From positions 1 to 27,932 of the forward strand of contig CAYJQC010000046.1 of assembly GCA_964372215.1 (NCBI GenBank): DNA of 27,932 nucleotides, given 5' to 3'. Positions 15,818 to 24,905 of the stretch are shown piece by piece (the stretch's first letter is position 1; each line of letters starts with the position of its first letter). This DNA is from DAIMFL01 sp964372215. GTDB lineage: Bacteria; Pseudomonadota; Alphaproteobacteria; Dongiales; Dongiaceae. Under the pieces are notes generated by a model. That model worked only from the letters and a program-made list of their open reading frames with translations, searched no databases and was not told where the DNA came from. Position numbers and translations under genes: made by a program.

Positions 15818-17845
15818 CTACTTGCGGGTGTCGCGCTGCTGCACCAGTCGCTGGATGAAGTCCTCGAAAGAGCTCGGCTCGGCCGCCCCGCCGGCGGCCG
15901 GGCCGGTGTCGGCCACCGCGGTTCCGGCGACTGCCGGGGCGGCGGGTGCCGCGAGCGCAACCGCCGCCGGCACCGCCGGCAGCGGCAGCGGCCGGGCCGG
16001 CTCGTCCGCCAGCGCCTTGGTCATGAAGGCGCCCCACAGCCTGGCCGGCAGGGTGCCGCCTGAAACCTTCGACATCGGCCGCCCGTCGTCGTTGCCGACC
16101 CACACCCCGGTCACCTTCTCGGCGGTGAAGCCGACGAACCAGCCGTCGCGGAAGTCCTGGCTGGTGCCGGTCTTGCCAGCGGCCGGACGGCCGGGCTGGG
16201 CGTTGTGCCCGGTGCCCCAGTCGACCACCGCCGACATGATGTCGATCATCTGCACCACCTGGCGCGGCTGGACCACCAGTCCCGGCCCGTCGCCGCTGCG
16301 GCGGTACAGCACCTGGCCGGCGATGTCGCGGATCTCCTCGATGCCGCGCGGCCACACGCCGTAGCCCTCGTTGGCGAACACGCCGTAGGCGGCGGTCAGG
16401 TCGAGCAGCGACACCTCGCTGGCGCCGAGCGCGATCGACGGCGTCGCCGCCAGGTCCGAGGTGATGCCGAGGCGGTGCGCGGCCTCGACCACGCGCTTCG
16501 GCCCGACCCGCTGGGTGACCTGCACCGCGACGCTGTTGAGCGAGCGGGCGAAGGCCTCGCGCAGCGTGACCTCGCCGTAGTAGCGGTCCTCGTAGTTGCC
16601 GGGCTGCCAGCCGCCGACCGAGATCGGACCGTCGACCAGCCGGGCATCCGGGGTCAGGCCGTTCTCGAAGCCGGCCAGGAAGGCGAAGGTCTTGAAGGCC
16701 GAGCCCGGCTGGCGCAAAGCCTGGGCGGCGCGGTTGAACTGGCTCACGCCATAGCTGCGCCCGCCGACCATGGCGCGCACCGCGCCATCGGGGTCCATGG
16801 AGACCAGGGCCGCCTGGCCGACGTCGCGCGCCGCGCCCTCCGCCGCCAGGAGCTGCTCGACCTCGGCCTCGGCCAGGCGCTGCAGCCGGGTGTCGAGGGT
16901 GGTGAACACCACCAGGTCGTGGTCGCTGTAGCCGACATAGCTGCTGACCTGGTCGAGCACCCAGTCGGCGAAGTAGCGCCCGGTCGGCCCGGCCTGCGCC
17001 GGGCGGCCGAGATCGGCGCCGTCGAGCACGCCGCGCGCCTGCGCCTCGGAGAGGTAACCGGCGGTAACCATGTTGCCGACCACCAAGCGGGCGCGCGCCG
17101 CCGCGGCCTTCGGGTCGCTGAACGGGTTGTAGCGCGATGGTGCCTTGAGCAGCCCGGCCAGCATCGCCGCCTCGTAGGCGCTGACCTGGCTCGCCGGCTT
17201 GCCGAAGTACTTGCGGGCCGCGGCGTCGACGCCGTAGGTGCCGGCACCGAAATAGACGCGGTTCAGATAGAGGCTGAGAATCTGCTCCTTGCTGAAGCTG
17301 TGCTCGAGCCAGAGCGCCAGCAGCATCTCCTGGCCCTTGCGGCGGATCGAGCGCTCCGGCGTCAGGAACACGTTCTTGGCGAGCTGCTGGGTGATGCCGC
17401 TGCCGCCCTGGACCAGGCGGCCCTCGCGCAGGTTGACGTAGATCGCCCGCGCCACGCCGAGCAGATCGACCCCGAAATGGCCGTAGAACCGCCGGTCCTC
17501 GGTGGCGATCACCGCCTGCGGCAGATAGGCCGGCAGATCGGCGAGCCGGACCGGCACGCCGTAGAGATCGCCGAACGAGGCCAGCATGCTGCCGTCGGCC
17601 GCGATCAGGGTGACGCTCGGCTGCCGCTCGATGCGGTCGAGCCTGGAGACGTCGGGCAGGTCGTAGGCCAGCCAGCCGACGAAGACCAAGCCGATGAAGA
17701 AGCTCCAGATGGCGCCGACCAGGGACCACTTGGCGAGCGCCAGCCAGAGTGGGCGGCGTGACCGGCGGGTGCGCCGGCCATCCTTGCCGCTGGGCGCAGG
17801 CGTGCGTCCGCGGGCACCGCCGGGCGTGTTCTTGCGTGCCGCCAT
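15818..17845 (-). CDS. Class A penicillin-binding protein (glycosyltransferase/transpeptidase, PBP1A type)
   Basis: This is a 675-aa bifunctional cell-wall synthase. A basic cytoplasmic tail (residues 1-35) is followed by one membrane anchor (about 38-61). The GT51 glycosyltransferase domain (about 80-260) has the catalytic Glu116 in ATEDRRF and the GGSGITQQLAKN motif. The transpeptidase domain (about 340-600) has Ser382-x-x-Lys385 (GSAFK), Ser435-Leu-Asn437 and Lys558-Thr-Gly-Thr561. All active-site residues are present. The C-terminus ends in an Ala/Pro-rich linker and a short charged tail. It is shorter than E. coli PBP1A because the OB-type insert is missing. It is monocistronic, and the 519 nt upstream hold no gene. 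Confidence 0.94.
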   Translation of the reverse strand: MAARKNTPGGARGRTPAPSGKDGRRTRRSRRPLWLALAKWSLVGAIWSFFIGLVFVGWLAYDLPDVSRLDRIERQPSVTLIAADGSMLASFGDLYGVPVRLADLPAYLPQAVIATEDRRFYGHFGVDLLGVARAIYVNLREGRLVQGGSGITQQLAKNVFLTPERSIRRKGQEMLLALWLEHSFSKEQILSLYLNRVYFGAGTYGVDAAARKYFGKPASQVSAYEAAMLAGLLKAPSRYNPFSDPKAAAARARLVVGNMVTAGYLSEAQARGVLDGADLGRPAQAGPTGRYFADWVLDQVSSYVGYSDHDLVVFTTLDTRLQRLAEAEVEQLLAAEGAARDVGQAALVSMDPDGAVRAMVGGRSYGVSQFNRAAQALRQPGSAFKTFAFLAGFENGLTPDARLVDGPISVGGWQPGNYEDRYYGEVTLREAFARSLNSVAVQVTQRVGPKRVVEAAHRLGITSDLAATPSIALGASEVSLLDLTAAYGVFANEGYGVWPRGIEEIRDIAGQVLYRRSGDGPGLVVQPRQVVQMIDIMSAVVDWGTGHNAQPGRPAAGKTGTSQDFRDGWFVGFTAEKVTGVWVGNDDGRPMSKVSGGTLPARLWGAFMTKALADEPARPLPLPAVPAAVALAAPAAPAVAGTAVADTGPAAGGAAEPSSFEDFIQRLVQQRDTRK

Positions 17846-17970
17846 ACCCCGTATCTAGTCCAATCGGGCCATGTACGCCATAAATGTTGCGATTCGAGAG
17901 CAGAACTCCTGCCCCCGGCAGCGCGCGCCCCGGCCCGGCCGCGCCTGGCCGCCGGCGCCACCGCGCCGGT

Positions 17971-18024
17971 ATGGCCGAGCTTTATGTCGACAGCGCGGCA
18001 GGGCGTTGTGGCATCGCGGGGGCA
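17971..18024 (+). pseudogene. Decayed fragment of a GNAT acetyltransferase
   Basis: Translated from 17971, the fragment reads MAELYVDSAAGRCGIAGA. It aligns with MADLYVDGAARRFGVGRA of the intact GNAT gene downstream (residues 87-104) at 10 of 18 positions. This is the GNAT strand-4/acetyl-CoA loop. No convincing GNAT sequence continues on either side in any frame, so it is a remnant. The rest of 17846-18364 shows no gene I can support. Confidence 0.4.
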
Positions 18025-18364
18025 TCGCGCCCCGGTGTGTCGGCCGTCACCGCGTCACCGGCCGGCAGGCCACCCGCCAGCGCATCGCGATCAGTTCCTT
18101 CAGCAGCCTGGCATCGCCGAACCGGCCTTCCCGGAGCAGCAGGGCGAGGTGGCGATGGCGGCAGCCAGCACGTTGGTTCTCCACATGGCGCTGGCGTTCC
18201 TGGTTGGACCGGCGTCGAGCCGCGGCGGCAGCCGTATCACGGCCCCGCCGCGACGGGATGGGCGAGGGCCGATGGGCCGTCTGCAATGGCGCGTGAGATC
18301 GCGCGCGCGGCGTGCTAACCATCGGGCCGCCCGTTCCGAACCCAGACCCCGGCGAGCGCTTTCG

Positions 18365-19354
18365 ATGGCCCGCGGCGACCCCGACGTCACCTTGCGCGCC
18401 GCCCGCCCCGAGGACGGCGCGGCGGTGGCCGAGATGTGCGCCGGCCTGTCGCGCCACGAGGGCGGTCCGCCGCCGGCCCTGACCGCCGAGGCCTTCCGGC
18501 GAGACGGGTTCGGCCGCCATGCTGCTTTCGAATGCGTGCTCGCCGAGCGCGGCGGCCGGCCGGCGGGCTATGCCATGCATGTCGGCGACTACGATACCGA
18601 CCTGATGTGCCACAGCGGCTACATGGCCGACCTCTACGTCGACGGCGCGGCCCGCCGGTTCGGCGTCGGCCGGGCGCTGATGGCGGCGGTGGCGCATCGC
18701 ACGCTGCAACGTGGCGGACGGACGCTGCACTGGAACGTGCTGCGCAGCAACCCGTCGGCCCGCGCCTTCTATGGCCATGTCGGGCGCGAGCTGACCGATT
18801 CGGTGGTCTGCGGCGTCGAGGGCGAAAGCTACGCCGCCCTGGCGGCGACGCCGATGCCGGCGGGACTCGCCCTGCGTCCGGCAACGGCCGACGACGTCCC
18901 CGCCCTCGCCCGGCTGCTCGAGGGTCTGCTCGCCAGCGAGGGCTTCGATCCCACCCGGTTCGACCTGCCCGCGCGGCTCGCCGCCGACGGGTTCGGCGAC
19001 AGGCCGGCCTTCGCCTGCCATCTCGCGACCCGCGACGGCGCGGCCCTGGGCTATGCCCTGCACTGGCCGGGCTACGATACCGAGCCGGCATCGCGGACGG
19101 CCTATCTTTCCGACATCTACGTGGCGCCGGCGGCGCGCCGCCTGGGCGTCGCCCGCGCGCTGATGGGCGAGGTGGCGCGCCATCGCAGGGCCCAGGGCAC
19201 CTGCTGGATGGAATGGGAGGTGCGGCGCGACAACGCCGGCGCCCGCGCCTTCTACGCCGGCTTCGCCCGGGAACACCCCGACGTCCTGCCGATGATCGCC
19301 GCCGGCGACAGCTTCGCGGCGCTCGCCGCCGAAGGCGCGCACCGCGTCCGATGA
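18365..19354 (+). CDS. Tandem-domain GNAT N-acetyltransferase
   Basis: This is a 329-aa protein with two complete GNAT domains, at about residues 8-150 and 167-320. Each has the acetyl-CoA-binding loop: YVDGAARRFGVGRALM (91-106) in the first and YVAPAARRLGVARALM (252-267) in the second. The two halves are alike along their length (for example GYAMHVGDYDTD and GYALHWPGYDTE; SARAFYGHVG and GARAFYAGFA), so the gene arose by internal duplication. Both loops look functional. The ATG at 18365 begins just before the first strand; upstream in-frame sequence is not protein-like. The substrate is unknown; some paired-GNAT proteins modify aminoglycosides or polyamines, but nothing here supports that. 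A third, decayed GNAT fragment lies 341 nt upstream. Confidence 0.88.
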   Translation: MARGDPDVTLRAARPEDGAAVAEMCAGLSRHEGGPPPALTAEAFRRDGFGRHAAFECVLAERGGRPAGYAMHVGDYDTDLMCHSGYMADLYVDGAARRFGVGRALMAAVAHRTLQRGGRTLHWNVLRSNPSARAFYGHVGRELTDSVVCGVEGESYAALAATPMPAGLALRPATADDVPALARLLEGLLASEGFDPTRFDLPARLAADGFGDRPAFACHLATRDGAALGYALHWPGYDTEPASRTAYLSDIYVAPAARRLGVARALMGEVARHRRAQGTCWMEWEVRRDNAGARAFYAGFAREHPDVLPMIAAGDSFAALAAEGAHRVR

Positions 19355-19394
19355 GGGCGCGCCCCGCGGTGCCACCGCGCGCCGGACTGACGCC

Positions 19395-21191
19395 TCAGCT
19401 CAGGTGATGCACCGGCCCCATGCCGTAGACCGGGGTCGGGATGCCGGCCTGCCGGGCCTTGATCTGGAGCGACAGGAATTGCGAATAGTGGCGCGACTGG
19501 TGCAGGTTGCCGCCGTGGAACCACAGCGCCGCCTGATGGGTCGGCTTCCACATGTTGCGGAGCTCGCCCTCCCAGGGACCGGGATCCTTGGTCGTGTCGG
19601 AACCCAGGCCCCAGCACTTGCCGACCTTGTCCGCCACTTCCTTCGAGATGATGCGCGCCGCCCAGCCGTTCATCGAGCCGTAGCCGGTGGCGTAGACGAT
19701 CAGGTCGGCCGGCAGTTCGCTGCCGTCGGAGAGCGCCACCGAATGCGCCTTGATGCGCTCGATGGCGACGCCGCTCTTCAGCTTGACCTTGCCCGCGGCG
19801 ATCAGCTCCGACGCGCCGACGTCGATGTAATAGCCGGAGCCGCGGCGCAGATACTTCATGAACAGGCCGGACTCGTCGTCGCCCCAGTCGAGCATGAAGC
19901 CGGCCTTCTCCAGGCGTTCGTAGAACGCGGCGTCGCGCTTGGCCATTTCGGCATAGGCCGGGACCTGCAGGGCGGGCAGCACCTTGTAGGGGATCGAGGC
20001 GAAGATCAGGTCGGCAACGTCGGTGGTGATGCCGTTTCTGACCGCGGCCTCCGAGTACAGCGCGCCGAGCCCGATCTCCATCAGCGTGTCCGAGCGCACC
20101 ACATGGGTGGTGGAGCGCTGCAGCATGGTGACGTCGGCGCCGTGCTCCCACAGATCGGCGCAGATGTCGTGGGCCGAGTTGTTGGAGCCGACCACGACGC
20201 AATTCTTGCCGCGATAGGCCTCGCCGCCGCTGTGCCTGCTGGAATGGTGCTGCTCGCCCTTGAAGTCGCGGGCGCCGGGGAACTCCACCATGTTGGGGAT
20301 GCCGGACATGCCGGTCGCCAGCACCAATTGCTTCGGGCGCAGCGTCACGGTCTTGCCGGCGCGCTCGACCACGACGGTCCATTCCTGCCTGGCATCGTCG
20401 TACTGCGCGCTTCTGCACTCGGTCGAACCCCAGTAGTCGAGTTCCATGACCTTGGCGTACATCTCGAGCCAGTCGCCGATCTTGTCCTTGGGCGAGAACA
20501 CCGGCCAGTGCTCGGGGAACGGCAGATAGGGCATGTGGTCGTACCAGACCGGGTCATGCAGGCAGAGCGACTTGTAGCGCTTGCGCCAGGAATCGCCGGG
20601 CCGCTCGTTGCGCTCGACGATGATGGTCGGCACCCCCAGGCGCTTCAGCCGGGCACCCAGGCCGATGCCGCCCTGGCCGCCGCCGACGATGACGCAATAG
20701 GGCTGGGTGACGTAGCCGAGTTCGGCGTCCTCGCGGCGCTTGCGCTCGAGCCAGGTCTCGCGCTCGCGCACCACGCCATGCTCGAGACCCTTCTCGCGGG
20801 TCGGCCCCTTCTTCTCCTCGTGGCCCTTGAGCTCGACCATGGTGGTGAGCAGGGTCCAGCACTTGCCGTCCTTGAGCCGGACATGGCCCTTGCCGCGCGC
20901 CACCGCCGTCTCGAAGGTGATCCAGCCCTCGGTGATGCCGTTGGCCGCGCTGGCCTCGCCGACCACCTGCCAGTTCGCCGGCTTGACCGCCGGCAGCGTC
21001 GATTTCAGCATCGCGGCGATGCCCTCGCGCCCCTCCTGGGTGGCGATGTTCCAGGTGAAGGCGACCAGGTCGCGCCAGTAGCACTCGTCGCCGAACAGCG
21101 CCGACGCTGCCGCGGCGTCGCCGCGCGCCAGCGCGGCATCGAGATCGGAGACCCATCGGGCGAGCTGGGCGGTGGGCGTGGCGTCAGGCAT
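19395..21191 (-). CDS. NTF2-like domain fused to flavin-dependent monooxygenase (FMO type)
   Basis: This 598-aa protein has two parts. Residues about 8-120 resemble an NTF2/SnoaL-like cone domain (ARWVSDLDAALARGDAAAAS, then WRDLVAFTWNI). Residues about 160-590 are an FAD/NAD(P)H monooxygenase. The FAD site is VIVGGGQGGIGLG (GGGQGG 170-175), the FMO fingerprint is FKGEQHHSSRH (310-320), the NADPH site is VVVGSNNSAHD (GSNNSA 335-340), and a late ATGYGSMNGW matches the family's conserved ATG motif. It should oxygenate a small nucleophilic or ketone substrate, which is unknown. The ATG at 21191 has GGGAGGG 8 nt upstream. This fusion recurs in proteobacteria and actinobacteria. The gene is divergent from the cotransporter gene. 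Confidence 0.92.
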   Translation of the reverse strand: MPDATPTAQLARWVSDLDAALARGDAAAASALFGDECYWRDLVAFTWNIATQEGREGIAAMLKSTLPAVKPANWQVVGEASAANGITEGWITFETAVARGKGHVRLKDGKCWTLLTTMVELKGHEEKKGPTREKGLEHGVVRERETWLERKRREDAELGYVTQPYCVIVGGGQGGIGLGARLKRLGVPTIIVERNERPGDSWRKRYKSLCLHDPVWYDHMPYLPFPEHWPVFSPKDKIGDWLEMYAKVMELDYWGSTECRSAQYDDARQEWTVVVERAGKTVTLRPKQLVLATGMSGIPNMVEFPGARDFKGEQHHSSRHSGGEAYRGKNCVVVGSNNSAHDICADLWEHGADVTMLQRSTTHVVRSDTLMEIGLGALYSEAAVRNGITTDVADLIFASIPYKVLPALQVPAYAEMAKRDAAFYERLEKAGFMLDWGDDESGLFMKYLRRGSGYYIDVGASELIAAGKVKLKSGVAIERIKAHSVALSDGSELPADLIVYATGYGSMNGWAARIISKEVADKVGKCWGLGSDTTKDPGPWEGELRNMWKPTHQAALWFHGGNLHQSRHYSQFLSLQIKARQAGIPTPVYGMGPVHHLS

Positions 21192-21271
21192 CGATCGGAC
21201 CCTCCCGGATGTTTCTTCTGTTCACGGACCAGGCGGCGGCCCGATGCGGCGGGGGCCGCGGGCCGCACGGC

Positions 21272-21313
21272 CGCGCCTTGACGCTAAACCAAGTTGGTCG
21301 CGGGTCAAATCCG
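21272..21313 (-). promoter_or_regulatory. Possible promoter/operator of the monooxygenase gene
   Basis: On the minus strand TTGACC (21303-21308) lies 16 nt before TAGCGT (21281-21286). The spacer contains the odd-length palindrome ACCAACTTGGT (21288-21298). A repressor bound there would block the promoter. The -10 match is poor, so this is tentative. Confidence 0.25.
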
Positions 21314-21429
21314 CCCGGGACGCGAATCGCGATCTTGCACCCCCCGGCCGCGCGACCTGCGCATTTGCCCGCCATCCCGCGCTGCGGCAGAGTGGGCCGC
21401 CGGCGGACGGCGGTTGGGGACACGACGCC

Positions 21430-23976
21430 ATGAGCGCGACACGCACCGGGCACGGGCGGATGGGGACCTTCGAGGGGGTCTTCACCCCGAGCGTCCTCAC
21501 CATCCTGGGCCTCATCCTGTTCCTGCGCCTCGGCTTCGTGGTCGGCAGCACCGGGCTGATCCAGACCCTCGTGATCATCCTGGTCGCCAACCTGATCTCG
21601 ATCCTGACCTGCATCTCGCTGTCGGCGGTCGCGACCAATCTCAAGGTCAAGGGCGGCGGGGTCTACTACATCATCTCCCGCACCCTCGGCCTGCCGTTCG
21701 GCGGTGCCATCGGCATCGTGCTGTTCGTGGCCCAGGCGATCTCGGTCGGGTTCTACTGCGTCGGCTTCGCCGAGGGCGTGACCGCGCTCCTGGGCAACGA
21801 CGATCCGCTGCTGGCGCAGGAGATCGCCGCGACCGCGGCGATCGCCATGCTGCTGCTGGCCTGGCTCGGCGCCGACTGGGCGACCAAGTTCCAGTACGTG
21901 GTGATGGCGCTGATCGCCGGCGCCCTGCTGTCCTTCGGCCTCGGCGTCTTCGGGCACTGGGACGGCGCTATCCTGGCCGGCAACATCGGCGCGCCGAACG
22001 GCTGGAGCGGCTTCTGGGTGGCCTTCGCGATATTCTTTCCGGCGGTCACCGGCTTCACCCAGGGTGTCAACATGTCCGGCGACCTCCGGGATCCCGGCAC
22101 CAGCATCCCGCGCGGCACCGCGCTGGCGGTCGGACTGTCGCTGATCATCTATGCCGTCGTCGCCGTGCTCTGCGCCGGCACGCTGCCGCGCGCCGTGCTG
22201 GCCGGCGACTACGGCGCGTTGAAGTCGATCTCGGTGTTCGCGCCGCTGTTCGACGCCGGCATCATCGCGGCGACGCTGTCTTCCGCCCTCGCCTCGCTCC
22301 TGGGGGCGCCGCGGATCCTGCAGTCGCTCGCCAAGGACCGGATCTTTCCGTTCCTGCAGCCGTTCGCCCTGGGGGCGGGCGCCAGCAACAATCCCCGGCG
22401 CGGCGTGCTGCTGACCGGCGCCATCGCCCTCGGGGTGATCGCCCTCGGCAACCTCAACCTGATCGCCGGCATCGTCTCGATGTTCTTCGTCGTCACCTAC
22501 GGGCTGCTGAACTACGCCACCTATTTCGAGGCGCGCGCCAAGAGCCCGTCGTTCCGGCCGACTCTCAAGTGGTACGATTCGCGCATGAGCCTGCTGGGCT
22601 GGCTCGGCTCCCTCGGGGTCATCCTGGCGATCGACATCACCGCCGGCCTGGCGGCGATCGCCATCGTGTTCGCCCTGTACCAGTACCTGAAGCGCAGCGC
22701 CACCGCCGCCCGCTGGGCCGACGGCCGGCGCTCCCACCACCTGCAGATCGTGCGCGAGCATCTGCTCGAGGCCAACGCGCGGCTCGAGCATCCGCGCGAC
22801 TGGCGACCGCAGGTCCTGGCCTTCTCCAACGACAGCGCGCGGCGCGAGCAGCTGCTCTCCTTCGCGGACTGGATCGAGGGCCATAGCGGCCTGACCACCG
22901 TGGTGCGCATCCTGGAAGGCAAGGGCCGCCACATGCGGCGCGCCCGCGAGCAGGCCGAGGAAGCCCTGGCGAAGGAGCTGCGGACCAAGGGATTCGATGC
23001 CTTTCCGCTGGTGGTCTACGGGCCCGAGCTCGACGCGACCGTGCACGCCACCATCCAGGCCGCCGGCATCGGCCCGCTCAGCGCCAACACCGTGCTGGTC
23101 AACTGGTTCGAGCAGACCTCCGGCGCCGACACCCCCGGCGCCCGCCAGTTCGGCCGCAACCTGCACGCCGCGTTCCTGCTGGGCTGCAACGTGCTGATGC
23201 TGGATTGCGAGGAGCATGAGTGGCAGGCCCTGCTCGAGCAGGAGCCGGGCGACCGGGTCATCGACATCTGGTGGGCCGACCGCCGCAGCGGGCAGTTCAT
23301 GCTGGTGCTGGCCTATCTGCTGACCCGCAACGACGCCTGGGAAGGCGCGACGATCCGGGTGCTGGTGCCGGCCAAGCCGGAGGCCGAGGAGGCGACGCGC
23401 AAGCAGATCGAGACGACCCTGCGCGAGGTGCGCATCCGCGCCGAGGTGCAGGTGGTCGCCGAGGCCGAGAGCTCGATCGAGCCCGTCGCCGCCAACTCGG
23501 CGGAGTCGTCGATCGTCTTCATGGCGCTGCGCTTCCAGCGCGAGCGCTTCGTCGACAGCTTCGGCAACGACCTGGCGGAGCTGCTGCCGCGCCTGCCGGT
23601 GGTGATCATGACCATGGCGGCGGAGGAGCTCGACCTGTCCGCCGATCCGGACGAGGGCGAGGAAGGCACCCGCGCCGCCGCCAACGACGCCTATGACGAC
23701 GCGCGCCGGCGCCGCGACAAGGCGGCCCGCGCGCTCGCCAAGGCCCAGGCCGAGATCGACAAGGCTGCGGCGGAGCGCGACAAGGCCAAGGCGGACGAAC
23801 CGGAATCGGAGGACGCCCGGGCGCGCCTGCAAAAGCTGCAAGCCGAGGCCGCCGAGCACGCGACGGCGGTCGCGGCGGCGACGGCGGCGCTCGCCGCCGC
23901 CCGCGAAGTGGCGGAGAGCCTGGGGGTGACGCTGAAGGAAGACGAGGACGAGACCGGCGACGAGGAAGCCGGTTGA
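21430..23976 (+). CDS. SLC12-like cation-chloride cotransporter with C-terminal coiled coil
   Basis: This is an 848-aa transporter of the cation-chloride cotransporter family (TC 2.A.30), the bacterial relatives of animal NKCC/KCC. Residues about 15-420 form the 12-helix APC-type core with the hallmarks GVFTPSVLTILGLILFLRL (16-34), GGGVYYIISRTLG (75-87) and FFPAVTGFTQG...SGDLRDPGTSIPRGT (202-230). In the eighth-helix region TLSSALASLLGAPRILQ keeps the Ser-Ser pair of sodium-dependent NKCCs, suggesting Na+ coupling. Residues about 431-734 are the cytosolic SLC12 C-domain. The last 114 residues are Ala/Arg/Glu-rich, predicted coiled coil with an acidic end, an addition I do not know from animal homologues. 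The ATG at 21430 has GGGGA 9 nt upstream. It probably governs salt or volume balance; the ions are inferred. Confidence 0.88.
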   Translation: MSATRTGHGRMGTFEGVFTPSVLTILGLILFLRLGFVVGSTGLIQTLVIILVANLISILTCISLSAVATNLKVKGGGVYYIISRTLGLPFGGAIGIVLFVAQAISVGFYCVGFAEGVTALLGNDDPLLAQEIAATAAIAMLLLAWLGADWATKFQYVVMALIAGALLSFGLGVFGHWDGAILAGNIGAPNGWSGFWVAFAIFFPAVTGFTQGVNMSGDLRDPGTSIPRGTALAVGLSLIIYAVVAVLCAGTLPRAVLAGDYGALKSISVFAPLFDAGIIAATLSSALASLLGAPRILQSLAKDRIFPFLQPFALGAGASNNPRRGVLLTGAIALGVIALGNLNLIAGIVSMFFVVTYGLLNYATYFEARAKSPSFRPTLKWYDSRMSLLGWLGSLGVILAIDITAGLAAIAIVFALYQYLKRSATAARWADGRRSHHLQIVREHLLEANARLEHPRDWRPQVLAFSNDSARREQLLSFADWIEGHSGLTTVVRILEGKGRHMRRAREQAEEALAKELRTKGFDAFPLVVYGPELDATVHATIQAAGIGPLSANTVLVNWFEQTSGADTPGARQFGRNLHAAFLLGCNVLMLDCEEHEWQALLEQEPGDRVIDIWWADRRSGQFMLVLAYLLTRNDAWEGATIRVLVPAKPEAEEATRKQIETTLREVRIRAEVQVVAEAESSIEPVAANSAESSIVFMALRFQRERFVDSFGNDLAELLPRLPVVIMTMAAEELDLSADPDEGEEGTRAAANDAYDDARRRRDKAARALAKAQAEIDKAAAERDKAKADEPESEDARARLQKLQAEAAEHATAVAAATAALAAAREVAESLGVTLKEDEDETGDEEAG

Positions 23977-24020
23977 GGCCGGCGCATCGCCGGACGTCGA
24001 ACCGAAATGGAGATGGCCCC

Positions 24021-24722
24021 CTGGAAACGTCGCTCTATCGGCCGGTCAAGCGCTTCCTCGAGCGCCTCGGGTTCACCGTCAAGGGCGAGGTCGGCGGCTG
24101 CGACATCGTGGCGCTCGATGGCGACGCCGAGCCGCTGGTGGTGATCTGCGAGCTGAAGCAGAGCTTCAATCTCGAGCTGGTCCTGCAGGGCGTCGACCGC
24201 GCCGCGGTCTGCGACGAGGTCTGGCTCGCCGCGCGGCTCTCGGCAGGCGGACGGGGCCGCGAGCGCGACGCGCGGTTCCGCAATCTGTGCCGGCGCCTGG
24301 GCTTCGGCCTGCTCGGGGTGTCGAAGGCCGGCCATGTGGAGGTTCTCGTGAGCCCCGCCGCGGCGACCCCGCGGAAGAATCCGCGGCGGCGCTCCCGCCT
24401 GGTCGACGAGCACCGCCGCCGGCACGGCGATCCGGCCGCCGGCGGCAGCACGCGCCAGCCCATCATGACCGCCTATCGCCAGCAGGCGCTGGCCTGCGCC
24501 GCCGCCCTGGCCGCCGGCCCGCGCCGGCCGCGCGACCTCAAGCCCGACATGCCCGATGCCGGCAAGATCCTGCTGCACAACGTCTATGGCTGGTTCGCCC
24601 GCGCGGAACGCGGGGTCTATGAATTGACCGATGCGGGACGGCAGGCGCTCCTGCGCTGGCCGCAGGCAGAGGCGGTGGAGCAATCGTCGATCCGGCCGCA
24701 GACGGGGCCGCCGTCCGGTTGA
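24021..24722 (+). CDS. DUF2161 PD-(D/E)XK nuclease-fold protein, apparent CTG start
   Basis: This is a 233-aa protein of the DUF2161 family (PD-(D/E)XK-type phosphodiesterase fold, function unknown). Nuclease-like residues are Asp28 (GGCDIVAL) and Glu44-x-Lys46 (VICELKQSFN). The C-terminal half has the family's GGSTRQPIMTAYRQQALACA and KILLHNVYGWFARAERGVY blocks with a winged-helix look. Family proteins begin METSLY; here the matching codon is CTG (24021), preceded by GGAGA at 24009-24013, 7 nt away. The only other in-frame start is a TTG at 23973 overlapping the cotransporter stop. No in-frame ATG or GTG lies near. It follows the cotransporter by 44 nt and may be co-transcribed. Confidence 0.85.
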   Translation: METSLYRPVKRFLERLGFTVKGEVGGCDIVALDGDAEPLVVICELKQSFNLELVLQGVDRAAVCDEVWLAARLSAGGRGRERDARFRNLCRRLGFGLLGVSKAGHVEVLVSPAAATPRKNPRRRSRLVDEHRRRHGDPAAGGSTRQPIMTAYRQQALACAAALAAGPRRPRDLKPDMPDAGKILLHNVYGWFARAERGVYELTDAGRQALLRWPQAEAVEQSSIRPQTGPPSG

Positions 24723-24905
24723 CCGGCACCGCCACCGGGCGCAGGCTGAACGGCGGTCGCTCCGAAGGCGGGGCGTTCCCGGACACGGCATCAGCAGTCG
24801 TCGACGCAGGGGGACGGAGCAGGACATCGCAGGGCCTACGCGCGCGACGCAGAGCGTCGTCTCCCGTCGCTTCCCGGACGGCTGCCACAGATGGGGAGAC
24901 ATGAC

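Noticed and set aside
16205..17761. Long plus-strand open frame over the penicillin-binding protein
   Set aside because: It is opposite a complete class A PBP with all catalytic motifs; its translation is low-complexity.
18047..18180. Minus-strand peptide with a helical look in the gap upstream of the GNAT gene
   Set aside because: It has no start signal or family match and lies in a region with only a decayed fragment; support is too weak.
21184..23859. Very long open frame antisense to the cotransporter gene
   Set aside because: Composition is Gly/Arg/Gln/His-rich without domains; it is a by-product of GC-rich third positions opposite a real gene.
24723..24905. Possible small gene between DUF2161 and the lipoprotein
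   Set aside because: The frames are Arg-rich and lack a start with a ribosome site or any protein-like features.
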